A stretch of 64,000 nucleotides of DNA from Paragordius varius (lineage: Eukaryota; Nematomorpha): NCBI GenBank assembly GCA_964247055.1, contig OZ176055.1, positions 2,728,001 through 2,792,000 on the forward strand. The letters are read 5' to 3'. Shown here piece by piece: positions 24,242-38,101 of the stretch. The position numbers and the translations under genes were made by a program. The notes beneath the pieces are model-generated. The model searched no databases, was not told where the DNA came from, and saw only the letters and a list, made by a program, of their open reading frames with translations. The first letter of the stretch is position 1, and each line of letters begins with the position of its first letter.

Positions 24242-26671
24242 CAGTGATACTCAAACCGCGGCCCGCGGGCCGCATGCGGCCCTAAGAGTGCTTTAAAATT
24301 GCCCTATGACCATATTGATACTTATATTATTTTTTTAACACATAAAAGAATTTTTGATTATTTTAATATTAATTTATTTTCTTTAGATTTAATTTTGGTA
24401 ATTTACCCTATTCGAAATGTAGAAAAATTTCCCTACACTAATAATTTCAAAATTTTGGCACACGTTGTTTCTGTTTCTGTATTCTATTTTCTTTTCTATT
24501 TTGAAATTTTTATTGCCTTCCTTTTTTGATTTAAGCAAGCAACCAAACTTGCATATACATAATCCTTTCATAGCTATCCTGCCTCATTTTTTATAACACA
24601 TTCCCAGATAATATTTTTCAAATAAACATCATTAATTTAAACTTGTTTATAGCGTAATTCAAATTAGATTTCTATATTTGGAAAAAAATTACATAATAAA
24701 CATCAATTCAAAGGATGATATCTAATGCTAAAAAACGTAAATTATCCGATGAAAAGCCCTTTTAAAAAGAAGGAGAAAAAAAATTCTTTGTCGACCTGCC
24801 TTATATGTAAGGACAACAAAATTATAAAAAAAATACAATATTGAAAGAATTTTACAATCCATTTTTCTCATAAATTACCAGAAAATCATGAGGAAAGACG
24901 AAAAATATAAAAAGATTAAGGAATACCAGAAAGGAAAATCTTTTATGTCCATAGCTTTCTCCCAGGAAAAAGTTGTATAATTGGCTTCGTATGAAATTTG
25001 TTATATTTTAGAAAAAATTATAAAACCGTTTACTGATTCACAACTAAAAGAATGTCTAATAAATGGTTGCACTTTTTTATTTGATAAATTATATATAAGA
25101 TCAAATCATGAGGCAAATTAAAAAACTTCAACTTTCTCCAACATGTGCTTGACGCATTGAAGATATGTCTAAATATATTTTTAACAATACATTATTGACT
25201 CTGAAAAACTGCAAATATTTTAATAATGCTATTGATTCTAGTACTGATATTGTACAACACTTCAATGTGCGCTCTTCGTAAGATTTTGCAACGACAACAT
25301 ATCAATGATAAATATTTAAAATTTTTACCAATGAATAATACCACGAAAGGAAGTGATTTTCTCGAAATACTTTTTTCGATAATAATGGTATATCTATAAA
25401 AAATTGGTTTCGATCTGCACAGATGGCTGTCCTCTATGATTGGAATAACCAAAGGATTTATTCCTCTTTTGAAAAACAAATATAATTTACAAAATATTTT
25501 ATCCTTTCACTGCTTTATTCGCCAAACTTGGTATCGCGTGTAAAAGATGAATCACTCAATTCAGTAATTAAAACGATTTTGGATTAACCACATCCGTGGC
25601 AGAGAATTCAACCGCCGTAAATTCAAAAACCTTCTGAAAGATATCCACAGTGAGTTATCTCCTTTTGTACACCGCTGTGAGATAACTAAGCCTTAGCAAA
25701 GTATTAAATAGATTTTTTGTTTTAAGACATGAAATTCTATTATTTAAAAGATAACAGAAAGTTTGATGAGGAAATTAAGAATGACATGTGGAGAGTATTT
25801 TAGCCTACCGCGACATTACTTATACACTTTTTTATAAGTCGTCAAGGAAGCAAAATAATAACCCAATTTGCTAATGAAATATCTTTTAAAAATTAATAAT
25901 ATAAACTAGATTTCATAAATTAAACACTCCTATATTTTCCAACACTTAAAACGATTCATGAAGAAAATATGGAATTTACCGCGGAAATTAATTTAATAGA
26001 TCAACTAACATTTTTCTCTAATGAGATATAATTCAGATTTCAAAAATTAAGATATATTAAAAATTGCTTAAAACTCGTAGAAATTCCATGGCATATGAAT
26101 ATATTCAATATCAAACAACTTGAGCATTTCGGTTTTGATCAGGCGCATATCATTGAAGACTTAGTAGGTTAAAAAAACACCAATTTGGATATTCAAAGAG
26201 AATCGTAGAGAAGAAAGATATGTAGAGTTTTGGCAAGATGTGCCAAATAAATATGAAAATATAAAAAAATGTGCTCAAATCCAAACTCTTTTTCCCTCAA
26301 CTTATACGTGTAAGACGTCATATTCAAAAATAAAATATGTCAAGAATACATACAGAAACCGCTTAACCGATGATCATATGGACGACGTATTAAGATTGCC
26401 TGTCATGAGGTGAAACCAAATTTGTCAAAAAATATTGGTTAATATCGAAATAAAAATTGTCTTAAAAATATTTTAATTTTTTAAACTAAATGGTAAACCA
26501 GTTTTTGGCTGGATTTACATGCGATCCGCAAACAATTCATTGTGCTGATTTAGAGTATAAATAGGTGTATATGTGTTAAGCTATGGAATATTTGCCATTA
26601 TAAAATTCATGGCCCTCGAAAAAAAAATATATTTTATTTGGCCCGTCAAATTTTTTTGGTGAGTACCACTG
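24242..26671 (+). mobile_element. Whole but dead hAT transposon (ZBED/GTF2IRD2-like transposase)
   Basis: The inverted ends are CAGTGATACTCAAACCGCGG on the left and GGTGAGTACCACTG on the right. A perfect 8-bp target duplication TTGTAAAT flanks it at 24234-24241 and 26672-26679, fixing its limits at 2430 bp. Plus-strand frames still give SNAKKRKLSDEKPF near 24722, then TTKGSDFLEILFS and ITKGFIPLLKNKYN with LSFHCF (25330-25520). Near 26230-26400 come FWQDVPNKYENIKK and SKIKYVKNTYRNRLTDDHMD, the C-terminal dimerisation region. Many stops and frame changes show it is inactive. The exact target duplication suggests moderate age. Confidence 0.9.
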
Positions 26672-26679
26672 TTGTAAAT

Positions 26680-28526
26680 TAAAACTCTGGTATAAAATTA
26701 CGCTCAAACGTATTTCGCTTTAAAATATATCCTATATATTCAATAGAAAAGGACTTTTTTGAGTTTGATATTGTTTTATGTAAACATTCAAACCATTATT
26801 CATTTTTCGTAGGGAAGGCCATTTTTTTATTTTTTTTGAGGTACACATTCAACTTTAAATTAAATAAAATATATATATATATATATATAATTTACTATTT
26901 GCGTATTAAACTATTTATTATCAGGGATACAGACAATTCTTATGAGAAAAATAGCGATTTCAAAATTATTTTACTAAAAGGCACGAAAATCGAAAGCTGA
27001 CCAAACAAAGGAATGCTATTTTTGCAAAGTGAGCCGTCGTATTGACTGGCTAATGGGGATTATATTTGCGCATTAAAACAGTTTTATCTTCTTTTCGCGC
27101 ATTTTTATTACCTCCACATTTCTGGCACGCTTTAAGCTTGTTAATTTTTCCTCATTTTATATTGGTGCTTTTTACGGACCGCGCAAATTGCAAAACCTAG
27201 ATGTAATAATAGTGCATTGACATCATAATGTAATAAACTTCAATACCATAGACTTTAGTTATTATTTTTAATGAAAGTTCTCAATAACTTATTTTTAACA
27301 TAATTTAGGCTAATTTTGTATATAGATATTAGTTCTAAAAACACCCTTAAAGGATTTCTTTAATTAAACCAAAGTTATTTGATAACCCATGATTACCTTA
27401 CATCCTATTACTATTATGGAATCTCTTTTAATGATAAGTTTTTCGTGAACGATTGCCACAAATCTTTTATACGCTTAAAGTTTGGTTTTTCGGAATTAAT
27501 TTGTTTATATAAATATTTTTTTGGGTAATTTTGGATTTTAGTAGGCATATTAGTTAAAAATAAATCCTTCCTATAGCCAAATTGTTTTTTGCATTTTGAA
27601 TAATTAAGTAAATAGGAATTAAGCAGCTAATAAGTAGAATAGGAGTTATTTTTTAAATTTTCAATATATTTTGCAAAGAACATTGCGTGGGCACTAGCAC
27701 TTGAACCCATTTTATGTCAATATAAAAATTTATAATCGATATTAGTTTTTTCCGTTTTGAGGGTATTTTTATTAATTCATTTTTGATAATTACATAAAAA
27801 TTATAGATATAAATATATATGATAAATTAGCTGTCTTTCACAAAAATAAACTAATAACGTGTGTATGGTGATGAAAAAATTGTGTCTGTATAAAATATAA
27901 TATAAATAATGCATAATAAGATGATTAGAAGAAATGAAGTTAATCAGGTTGACATGAAAGAGATCAAAATTAGGGATACTTCTGTAATGACGTATTTTAA
28001 ATAATTTTTCTAGCAAAAAGCACATCATTCTTTAAAATAATTTGTCATGATTGGTGACCATGTTATAATTTCTTATATATTGATTTGGCTAACGGTATAA
28101 GATTCTATAGTTTTAATAATAAATATAATGATAAAAAAAATTATCTTAACTATACCATAGCCTCTTTTGTTAATTTAGGATTAGTCTAATTTGATAGTAT
28201 GCACTTTATGCTGGCTTAGTCACATAATTGTTAGTCAATTTACAATACAGTAGCATATAATATAACGTAATTGTTGTCCATAATTAAATAAACAAAGTAT
28301 TGTAAGAAAGAAAAATTATTTAATTTTAACATTTTATTGTTTTTTTCCATGCACTACTGTGCTGCCAATTGACCAATCGTATTAAACTTTTCGGATACTT
28401 TAAGAAAGAAATGCAAAAATATTTCTTAATATTAGCAAACTAATATAAAATATTTAAATTCTCTTCCCCTTATTTTACCCATCTAATATAATACCCAAAC
28501 CAAAATAAATTTTGTATGCCCTATTT
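26680..28526. other. Intergenic stretch before the PKNOX 3' end
   Basis: A+T-rich with an (AT)n run at about 26871-26889; nothing coding was recognised. A minus-strand AATAAA at 28333-28338 could serve PKNOX, about 190 nt beyond its stop. Confidence 0.4.
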
Positions 28527-31500
28527 CTAGCAATTCACACACATCCATAAAGAAACAAATTTTACTGGATTAGCTAAGCTTTTTGGCCAATATTTAGTGC
28601 TTGTTGAACGGTCACCAAAGCTGGAACCTTTAGTTTTCCGTGTGCGTACATGATTTGCTGTTAAACCTAATTTATGTAAATTTACAAAAAAATGTGTTTT
28701 TTGACAAATGCGCATTTAGGCAAATTTTTATCATATACTCGCATGAAAATATAATATTTTAGCCCAAAGAAGAGTGAGAAATTAATCGTAGAGAAAATAC
28801 AAAATGTACAAGATTAATATATTTTTTATTTAAATAACCATATTTTTAGTCCTTGATTTATGGAAAAAACTTTGATAACTATTTTGAAATATAAATTGAA
28901 TAGACCAATGCGACAAATAAAGAACAAAGTTTTATAAATAAATAAAATACCTACTTAAACTTTTAAGGCTGTTTTCAAAACTTAAATATTTGGTGATTTT
29001 AGTAAAATATATTTGAAAAAAAACCATACCTATAATATTTTGTGGAAGGGGCGTTTGGGCATTATCAATCATAGGTTGTAGGACTCGACGTCGAGCGTTA
29101 ATAAACCAATTATTAATTTGAACGAGTGTTAAGTTAGTTTTGGCCATCATTTCCTTTTTCTCTTCGTCCGAAGGATAAGGGTGCTAAAGCAAATATACAA
29201 ATTTTTCAAAAGAAAATAAAAAGTCAACCAAAAGGTAAAAAATAAATATCAGCTAAAATAATCGAAAATTCATTTTTCCTAAGATAAATAAAACAATAAT
29301 TTATTAACAAGCTCTGTCGCTTCCCATTCACAATTGAGGATACCGCATCATTATCGATTTTTAAGTAAAATAAATATTTTCTTTTTTATAATTAAAATGT
29401 AATTAATAAATATTTTAGCATTTACAGTTTGTAGAAAGGTACACTTAATGAGACTTTAACCGATTATAAACTTAGACCATTTATTGGCGCAGTTTATACT
29501 ATAAAAGCTATTTATGATATTATTTCAATAACGATAGAATACCAATAAATGTTGAAACAGCCAACTTCTCATACAATCCAGAGCGTGTTTAGGAAGGCCT
29601 CCGCGCTTGGCACTTCCGCTTTCAGAAGTACCGCTACAGTGTGTGGATGCATTTTGATGATTATCAAACAGTTCATTGAATTGGGCCAAAGTTAACCCGT
29701 TTATAACGAGACCACCATTGCTATTTGGGTCAAACGTATTGTTGTTGGAATTAATATTAGTATTGTGATTGTGGACATCATTAGATAAAATTACATCGTT
29801 GGAATTACTAAATAACCAAAAAAGAATGGATAATACAGAAGCGTTTTAAATTCAATAAAAATTATATAAAATTATGATAAAATAGTAGAGAAAAAGCAAT
29901 ATAAAAATTTCCATTTTTAAATTTAAAATAAATTTTTCGAAAATAATCATGATATTTTTTAAACATTTCGGCCATTATCAGTTTAATAAAATTCACTCAT
30001 AAAAAATAAATGCGACATATAACTTAAAACAACAAATAATATTATTGGTATTACAACTATTGAATAAAAAAGAAAATAAACATACTTTGTAGGAATTATA
30101 AGTTCTTGAGTGGTCGCTGGTATCGTAGGGGTTTTATTCACAACAGGAACGATATTTGGATTATTTGGAAAGTGCGTTGTCGATAATTGGATATTAGTTG
30201 ATGGTATATTTGGGGCATTAGGATTAATGCATGACGAAGGTGTTGCATTTGGAATGACCGTTGCCGAAGGGTTTGTATATGTTGGAGCAAACGAATTACT
30301 ATTTTCTGGTAAAAATTTTACGGGAGTATATATATAAAATATATATAGTCTTTAATATTTTTATTCTAATAACCGAAATTGTATACATATACAGTAAAAG
30401 CAAAAAAATAAATAGGAAAGTTTTTATATGTGTTTTAACAATTCAAAAAAATAAAGAGAAATGAAAAAGCAGACCATGGTAAATATTATATTAATATAGC
30501 AATAGCGTAATAATTTAACTTAATGTTTTTTACTCTAAAACCTCTTATGTGATTTCCCTTTATTTTTCACTTCAAAATTTATATCCATAAATTTATCATA
30601 TTATATTAATTTTTATTGTGCGAATATAAAACCTTATGTAGAAAATTTTAAAATTTTTATTACAAAATCAAAATTATCCAAGAAATAATTAGTAGTCGCA
30701 TATAATATATATTATAAGTAAATCAGAATATTACCTGTGCCCGAAATGACTAAAATAGGCTGGGGGTTATTTTGTTGATTTGATTGTTGTTGTGAAGAGC
30801 GTAAGCGTTTAGGTTGTTGAATCAGGTTGGGTGTATTGACATTCGGTGCGGCTAATAATATATTGCCAGTGGGAGATATCATAGTCGGAGATACTAAAAT
30901 TGAATAAAATTTCACGTTACGACGTTGGATATAGATAATAAAGTTGGTCAAACAAAAAAATAATTGGAACAATTAAACATTTTTTCGTTTTAACTTTTTT
31001 AATTTCTCAATTTTACGACTATTTTCAAACATTGCGAAACGAAAAAAAAATCTGATTGCAATAATGATTTTGCGATATAGCCCGCCCAAAATAATAATTT
31101 TACAAGAAATATAATTATTTAAGAACAAAACTAACTTTTGTTTGAAACTGCAGGAGATTGTTGAAGTAATGGCATTGATGGGGTTAAAATTGTAGGATTA
31201 ACTAATAAAATAATTTGGATTACATATTAAAATTATCATATTAATATGGTGAAAAAAAAGTATATAAGCCATATTATACATTTATGCAACCTTAATATCA
31301 GTTTTATTTAAAATAATTACGATATTATTTCATAGTAAAAAAATTATTATCTTAAATTCCAAAACTAAAAAATATATTACCGCCACCGAAAGGGATTTGA
31401 ACAAGCGGGGTAGCGTGAGGAAACGTATTCATTTGTTGCAGTGGTTGAATAAATTGAGGTGTTCCTGGTGCATTACTAAAGCATATAGTTATATAAATTT

Positions 31501-34500
31501 TTTCCAGATATTAAATTATAGATCTGAGGTTTTGCAAAAAAGCGCGCCTATAACCATTTTGGCTTATATTTTTAAATTAAATGAGATCTCAACCCGCAAA
31601 AAAAGCCTATTATGCGTTACAGAAGTTATTGACTCTGAAAGAGTTGTGAATAAAAACTGAATCAATATCGAAAAAAATGTGGTCCAGAGGAAATGTTAGT
31701 AAACAGAAATTAAACATATAAAAAAATTATCTTAAGTCATATTATAATTGCTAAGGAGATAGAACAAATGTATTATTGGCAATCATGGAATAGAAACGAT
31801 CGTTTAAAAAAATGTGATTTAAAAAAATGTAAAATGTGGGATGCAAATTGTGCAATATCTGTTGCTATACTTTGTATTGGATACAGTCACGCTCTGTGGT
31901 CAGTTTTAACTACCGACTTAAATAAAAACAACTTTTTCAAAAAAATACCTATAAAAGATAATGTAAATATATATTGAATCTAAACCTAGGATTTAGGAAG
32001 GATGCTCCAGGCGGTAGCAAAAATATTTGGGGAGCTGTTTGTATCTAAAACATTATTGTAGTAAACATGATATGAAAAATAAAGCAAAAAAAGGGTATAA
32101 AAGCTTTTATTAGCAAACGTTTGAATATCGAATATATAAAAAAATAACTTGTATAGGTTGGGCTATATATCCCCCATTTGCAGTGGGTATCATTTGATAC
32201 ACTGTTTGTATTTGACTAGGTTGTTGAAAATAAATCTGTGCGCGCAAAAAATAAAAAAATATTCAGGTTGTGACATTTAATGCATATGAACGTTTTAAAT
32301 TTTCATTTTAATAATGAGGATTTGTTTTGTTTATAGTAAAAATGGTTTATTTATGAACCTAAAAACTATCTTTTAAAAAACATAAAATTATGGTTAAGTT
32401 TCGGGATATTATTTTATCGAAATCAAATAATTATCCAAAAAAACAAAATAATTGTACTACGTAACATTTCCCTCTTTTTTGAAAACGTACAACACACAGT
32501 TTAGGATAATTTGTGCAGGTTATACGCACACCTATTATTATAAAAATCAGTAATTGGATATTCCATTTCATAATCCATTCTACCAAATCAAAACTTCGAA
32601 ATATCAAAATTTCCATAAAATTTTATTTAAAACAAAAAAAACATGAAATATAAAACGCTATAATGGTACCGGTTGATTAGAATTGATTTGAGGTGTCGCC
32701 ATAAGTGGTGTTAAATTGTAACTTGCATTACTAAGCATTGCATTCATAAGGGGAGCCGTTGTCATGGTAACAGAAGAAGGATTTATATTACTAACATTAT
32801 TGTTGTTGGGTAAAAGATTTAGATTTTGATTATTTGTTACAATGTTTGTAGGAGTAACAACATAGGGTATAGTGCTTGATGCATTGATTGAAGGCAAGGG
32901 TGTGGAGATGTTTGAAACTATTATATAATAGAAAATGAAGAATTATTTATTCTAAATAAATAAAAATTTAATTCCGTATTTCAACGCCGAATATGAATGG
33001 CAAACTGTCAATTTTTGAAATTTATTCCGTTTAATATAGCGTTACAATAGTTCCAATTTCATTAAATTCTATTCGTGTTGCATAAAAATATAAAGATCCA
33101 AATCAAAAACTTGTTAATACTTTTAAGCTCTAGCTAGCTAAAAAAACTTTAATAGACTTTACACATGTTTTACCAACATTCTCTCTATTTTAATTGTATA
33201 GTAATTTTTAAATATTCAGTTTTTAAAAGCTTACTGGTATTAGAGGAATTTGATGTTTGATTTAACATTTCATTTGCCGTTGTATCAACAGTTAGGGGTA
33301 TCACATGTTCGACATTAAAATTATTAATACTAATAGCAGTTTCATGCTCAGGTTGTTCAAGTTTGGTTTTTGCATTGGCAAGAGTTGTTTCATTTTTTGT
33401 AATTCCTTTGTTGTCATTCATAGTTGCGTTTCCATGGTAACTAGATGAAGCATTAGTAAAATCATCAAAATTTGTTGGGAACGGACTATTATTATTATCA
33501 TTTTCTAAGGTAGTATTATCATTCCTTAAAATTTCCCCATACAATGTTGCAGGCTGGTTTTGTTGATTCGCAAAATATGATAGTGATTGTGGTTGAGGTA
33601 TATATGGCGTTTGTTGCGTTGGTGAAGTAAAGGAAATTAAGGCATTACTTAATTCATCATAGCTGACTGTGTAATAAATATAGAACATGCATATATACAT
33701 TTAGAGGTAAGAAAATGAAATTATATGGACAAAACGTTGAAACTAAAAAAGAAAAACCATACCTTTTAAACCTGAATTATTTCCTAAACTATTAAATTAT
33801 TCCAATTGTAAATTATATAATTGAGTGTATTAACAATTTACATCTCAATTCTTTATTTTTTGAAACCCAAAATGATGAGTTGTATTTAAAAATAAAACAT
33901 TTTTAAAATATGGGTGTAAAAATACTTGTCTTTTAGTTTTTACTGGATATATACCTTTTTTTCCATTGAAAATTATGTTAAACTAAGTTTTGTTGACTTA
34001 TCGTTAAAGCAAAAAATTTTTTTATAAGTATCGGGACTTTATGATTAGATAGGTAAATCTTTTATAAATTTTTTTAGATACCTAAATCAAAGTAGTAACC
34101 GTAACCTCAATTATTAAAATATATAATACAATGGATTAACATTGGAAAGACGATTTCCAAACTTTTTATTCACCAAGCAAATAATGAAAAGTAAAATTAC
34201 AATCTCATCCAAGTAATCCTAACCACATATTAAAAATCTTATGAATTGCCCCACAGGTCGCGAAAATTTAGGATTTTTCACGAATTCTCTTAATTAAATC
34301 AATTAATCTTAAACAAATATCAAATGAATTGCTAACCATTTGCCTAGTTAAAACGGCACATGCGTAATAGATTCTTTTCAATATGGTTTGGTTATCATAT
34401 AAAATCTTATGATGACTTTGGCAAAAATTTTAGGATTGGTTACATTATTCAAAATCAAAATTAAAGTAGCCTTCACAACTGATAAAATTTAAGTCCTTAT

Positions 34501-37500
34501 CATTAATTATGAAAAGGAAAAGAGAGATTGTAAACCAGTGTTACTCAAACTCTAGGTCCATTTTTTTATTTTACATATTAATTTAATCTACAAATTTGTC
34601 AAAAAGTTATAAAATATTTATCGGTAATACATCAAACATAATTTTTTTGGTGAATTAATAACATTGCTTTAAACTGTACATTTATTCATATTCATATACC
34701 ATACAGTTTAGAGTCTCTTTTTTCCTTTTTTATTAAAGGGTAAGGACTTAAATTTGTATGCGGACATGTGAAGGCTTTAACACTCGCCTGCCCAGGGCTC
34801 ACGGTGATGGAAAAAATGCGTAGTTTCGGGGTTCAAACTCTGGCACGCAGAGTTAGAGTCCGGCGCCCTACCAACTATACCATCACGCCTCATATTCATA
34901 TACCATACATTAACTATAATAGATCCTTGACACTCCAAAAACTAAACAAAAAAGAATAAGCTTACTTACCATTTGCACCCATTATGGCAGCGCCAGGGGT
35001 GGGTAGAAACGCCCCGGGTTCTTTTCTGCTGCTGGCAGAAGCATTATCGCTCAGGATGGGTTGATCCGCTATAGCGGTCCCCTCGTTATGAATGTTAGTT
35101 TTCAGGCACGTCACGTAACGTTGAGCAAATTCATCGCACAACTCCTCAACTTTGTGTAATTCCGCCAAGTGAATAGCAAATACTTGCAAGGCTTTAAGCA
35201 TGCAATCATCAACCTCAGCATTTTGCGTAATGTGTAAATGGTCGGGTAAAAGTTTACCCCCATCTGTGTCGTCTTCAGAGTCCTCATCACTTTCATTATT
35301 GATGTCAGAATTTTTGGTAACAGTAATAGGTGCTGTTGTCTTGCTTTCATCCACTATTAAAATTATAAAGAATATAGAAAACAACTTTAATAAAGTAGAA
35401 AACTACAGTATGCAGATTAAGTGTCGGCCAAATTCACATATTGTTGATTAATTGGGAATGCAGTAGGGCGTATGATGTAAACCAAATTTTCTCAACAATT
35501 AAATAAATAAATTTGATGATATGATAATCGTCGTAATAAACGTGAAATATATTTTCACGTTATTCTACGACGATTTTTACATCATTTACATTACAAATGT
35601 TGTAAAATATTATATTGCATTGCTGATTGACCAATATAAATATTCATATTGTGAACTTTTAGAATGGGATTGAACATAAAATTTTGGGCAAACATACTTT
35701 AAACAGAAAAAATGCAAACAAAAAGCTTCAATTAAACATTTTTAAATAGCTAACGCTAAGATACTGTTTCAAAAATTTTTATTTTTGTAATCAATAACTT
35801 TAAAGTAATATAAAACAAAAATATAAATAAAATATTTATTTTTAATGAAGAATCTAATGTAATAAATATCATAATTACCAAACATATTTCATATAAATCG
35901 ATTTTTATCATATCATCAACTACAGCAATTATATTCAACAGAGATCTATGCACCCTTTTCAAATCAAAATTATTTGCAATCTGTTAAATATTTGTTATAT
36001 AAAATTACAAAAAATATCAAATTAGTATAAAAATAAAACCTTTTGTTGTAGATACAGATTCATTCTTTTCCAAATTTTTATCTAGTGATTTTAGTGCAGT
36101 TTTAAGATATTTTTCGATTTCCTCGGGGGACATCATGCGACACAACTCACCAGCTTTTACAGCTAACGCAGGTAAATCCAACAATTTTTTATGCTGTTGG
36201 TTCCCTATTATATCGATTAATTTAGATATTTCAACAAAATATAATAAATTTAATAAGATTATATATATATATATATAAGCTATAAAGGATTTATGAATAA
36301 ATAATTAATTAAAAAGATTGTAAAAACATAAAATATTAGATCATTTAACCACCAATATTTACATTCCAGACAATATAAAAAAATAAATTAACCTTAAATA
36401 TTTTCCCTGAAACTTAAAAAATTATTTAAATGCGTAAGGTACAGTGTAGTGTGTAGTTTTAAGAGATATCAACTCGCCAAATAAAAAAACATTTATTTTC
36501 GACCATTTTTACATTTAACTTTCCAAACATGATATATTATTCAAAAATTTACCAACAAACTAACTCTGAGGCCCTTTACATACGTTAAAACATATACCTA
36601 TCAAAATTAACTTTATAAGCAAGCCTAATATATTAAAATATATTATCAAAATAAAGTAACTCTAAGAAGTACTTTTTGAACGCGATTCGGTCTCCGTTAT
36701 AATCAATTCAGTCCTAATGCCATTCTCATCCTCATCGTCAGAAACATGATTTGAATTCGAAACATTAATATTATTATTCGGTATTGTAGTAACTGGGGCT
36801 GGGCTAGTAGACTTTTCAAACAGAGTTTTAAAGTGTGCTCCAAGCGTTGCCAATTGACAACGGGACATTAATTCACACAAAAGGGGATATAAGGGGTGTT
36901 GCGTTATAGCGCAACTTATAGTTTCTGTTTCGCGCGGACTTAGCGGTTCCGGTTCAGGCGTTAAAACTTCTTCAAGACCATTATTGTTGATATTACCTGT
37001 GGTTTCATCAAACTCATTTTCAACACCATCATGGGATAGTAACAAACCGGTAGTGGTACCATCTCCAAAACTTTTTATAGCAATATTACCATCATTATTT
37101 ATACCATATGGCGTTTGTATGAAAGCCGTATTATTTCTATCAAGAAAAAAAAGAATAAAAATGTAAATTAACTCTCTAGTTTCCAGCGATTTCTGGATGA
37201 AACAGTATAATTGTAAATAAAGGTTATCTAATAAATATATTATATAAATCATCAAAATTTTCGTTAGATGTTATAAAACAAAATTAAGATAAATGTTATT
37301 GCATTACTGTGATGGAGCAAGGAATGCATTGTTATTTTGATCGATGGCCAAAGTAGGCATAGATGTCAGGTCCCCTGCGCCATTAGGTGCTACAAACATT
37401 TGTTCTTGTTTTATGGTGCTCCCATTTGCAGAAACAGTATTACTAAATTGTTGAAAAGGTATTGAATTCATAAAACACGGTTGCAAATTGGCTATCTGAT

Positions 37501-38101
37501 TGCTACCGATATTTGTAGGATTGTTTATATTACCCAAAGTGTTTCCATAAATCAAGTTTGAAGGAGGATTCAATGATGATATATGATTATTGTTTAGAGG
37601 TAGTGGTGGAGAAATAAACAGGGGAGTTGGGTTAGGCAAAACGTTAATTAGGCCTGCTTGGTTTTCTGCATTTGCAGTATTTGCTAAATTAGATGGATCA
37701 GGATCTAAATATAATATTAAACGTAAATAAAGATCTAAATTTTAAAATTAGATTTTTATACAATGATGATGTTTAATATAGAGATTAAAATAAGTATTAG
37801 CTTTCTAAATATGCGGTTTAAAACAGAACTGCTTACAGACCTAAAAAATCGTCTTCATCCGTTTCGGATTCACCTGGTAAGAATTCTGAGCCACCTAACG
37901 TGACATTTTGTAAGGAATGACGTCCATCTAAAAATGTGGCAAAACTGGAAGCATCTACCAATTGCAGATCATTTGGGATCTAATTTTTATTTAACTGAAG
38001 AAAACCTGATTGGTAATGTATTGAGACATTCCGCTTTGATCCACAACAGAATTAACGATCTGAATAAACTGACCACTAACGGGAATACCTCCCGTCTCCA
38101 T
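28527..38101 (-). CDS. PKNOX: PREP/PKNOX-class TALE homeodomain transcription factor, 17 exons
   Basis: Exons in transcript order: 38006-38101, 37841-37979, 37308-37704, 36673-37136, 36040-36204, 34970-35353, 33235-33666, 32670-32917, 32149-32235, 31986-32044, 31381-31475, 31136-31201, 30735-30893, 30086-30305, 29543-29807, 29030-29183, 28527-28666. They total 3570 nt (1189 residues), in phase throughout. The nuclear factor partners PBX proteins on DNA. The PBX-interaction region is bipartite: [17 protein letters not shown] (288-304) and [20 protein letters not shown] (469-488). The homeodomain (about 1071-1132) has the TALE PYP loop and [28 protein letters not shown] and [14 protein letters not shown] are PKNOX-like rather than MEIS-like. 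The C-terminal TKYWPKSLA resembles PKNOX RFWPDSIA. Human PKNOX proteins have about 436-472 residues; the extra length is Asn/Pro/Gln-rich linker. Intron 1 is only 26 nt. The call between vertebrate paralogues PKNOX1 and PKNOX2 is not meaningful here. Confidence 0.95.
34687..34909 (-). repeat. tRNA-derived SINE with perfect 19-bp target duplication
   Basis: The duplication CATATTCATATACCATACA occurs at 34687-34705 and 34891-34909. The 185 bp between them read on the minus strand as a tRNA-like head (AGGCGTGATGGTATAGTTGG at the start, then a T-arm-like AGAGTTTGAACCCCG). A short body follows, with an A-rich tail near 34706-34740. A-box and B-box positions fit a Pol III promoter. It lies in PKNOX intron 6, in the sense direction of that gene. 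The perfect duplication marks a recent insertion. Confidence 0.85.
35514..35585. repeat. Short perfect-type hairpin in PKNOX intron 5
   Basis: Two arms of about 30 nt (AATCGTCGTAATAAACGTGA and inverted TCACGTTATTCTACGACGAT) are separated by only a few A/T bases. There are no obvious target duplications. It could be a tiny MITE or an RNA hairpin within the intron. Confidence 0.6.

Noticed and set aside
34761-34890. tRNA gene on the minus strand
   Set aside because: The 5' half is tRNA-like, but no 3' acceptor half pairs with GGCGTGA, and target duplications plus a second copy show it is a SINE.
28527-38101. MEIS or TGIF identity for the TALE gene
   Set aside because: TNLTL in helix 2-3 and the LPKHA...MRSWLFQH start follow PKNOX; MEIS reads TGLTILQVNNW and FPKVATNIMRAW.
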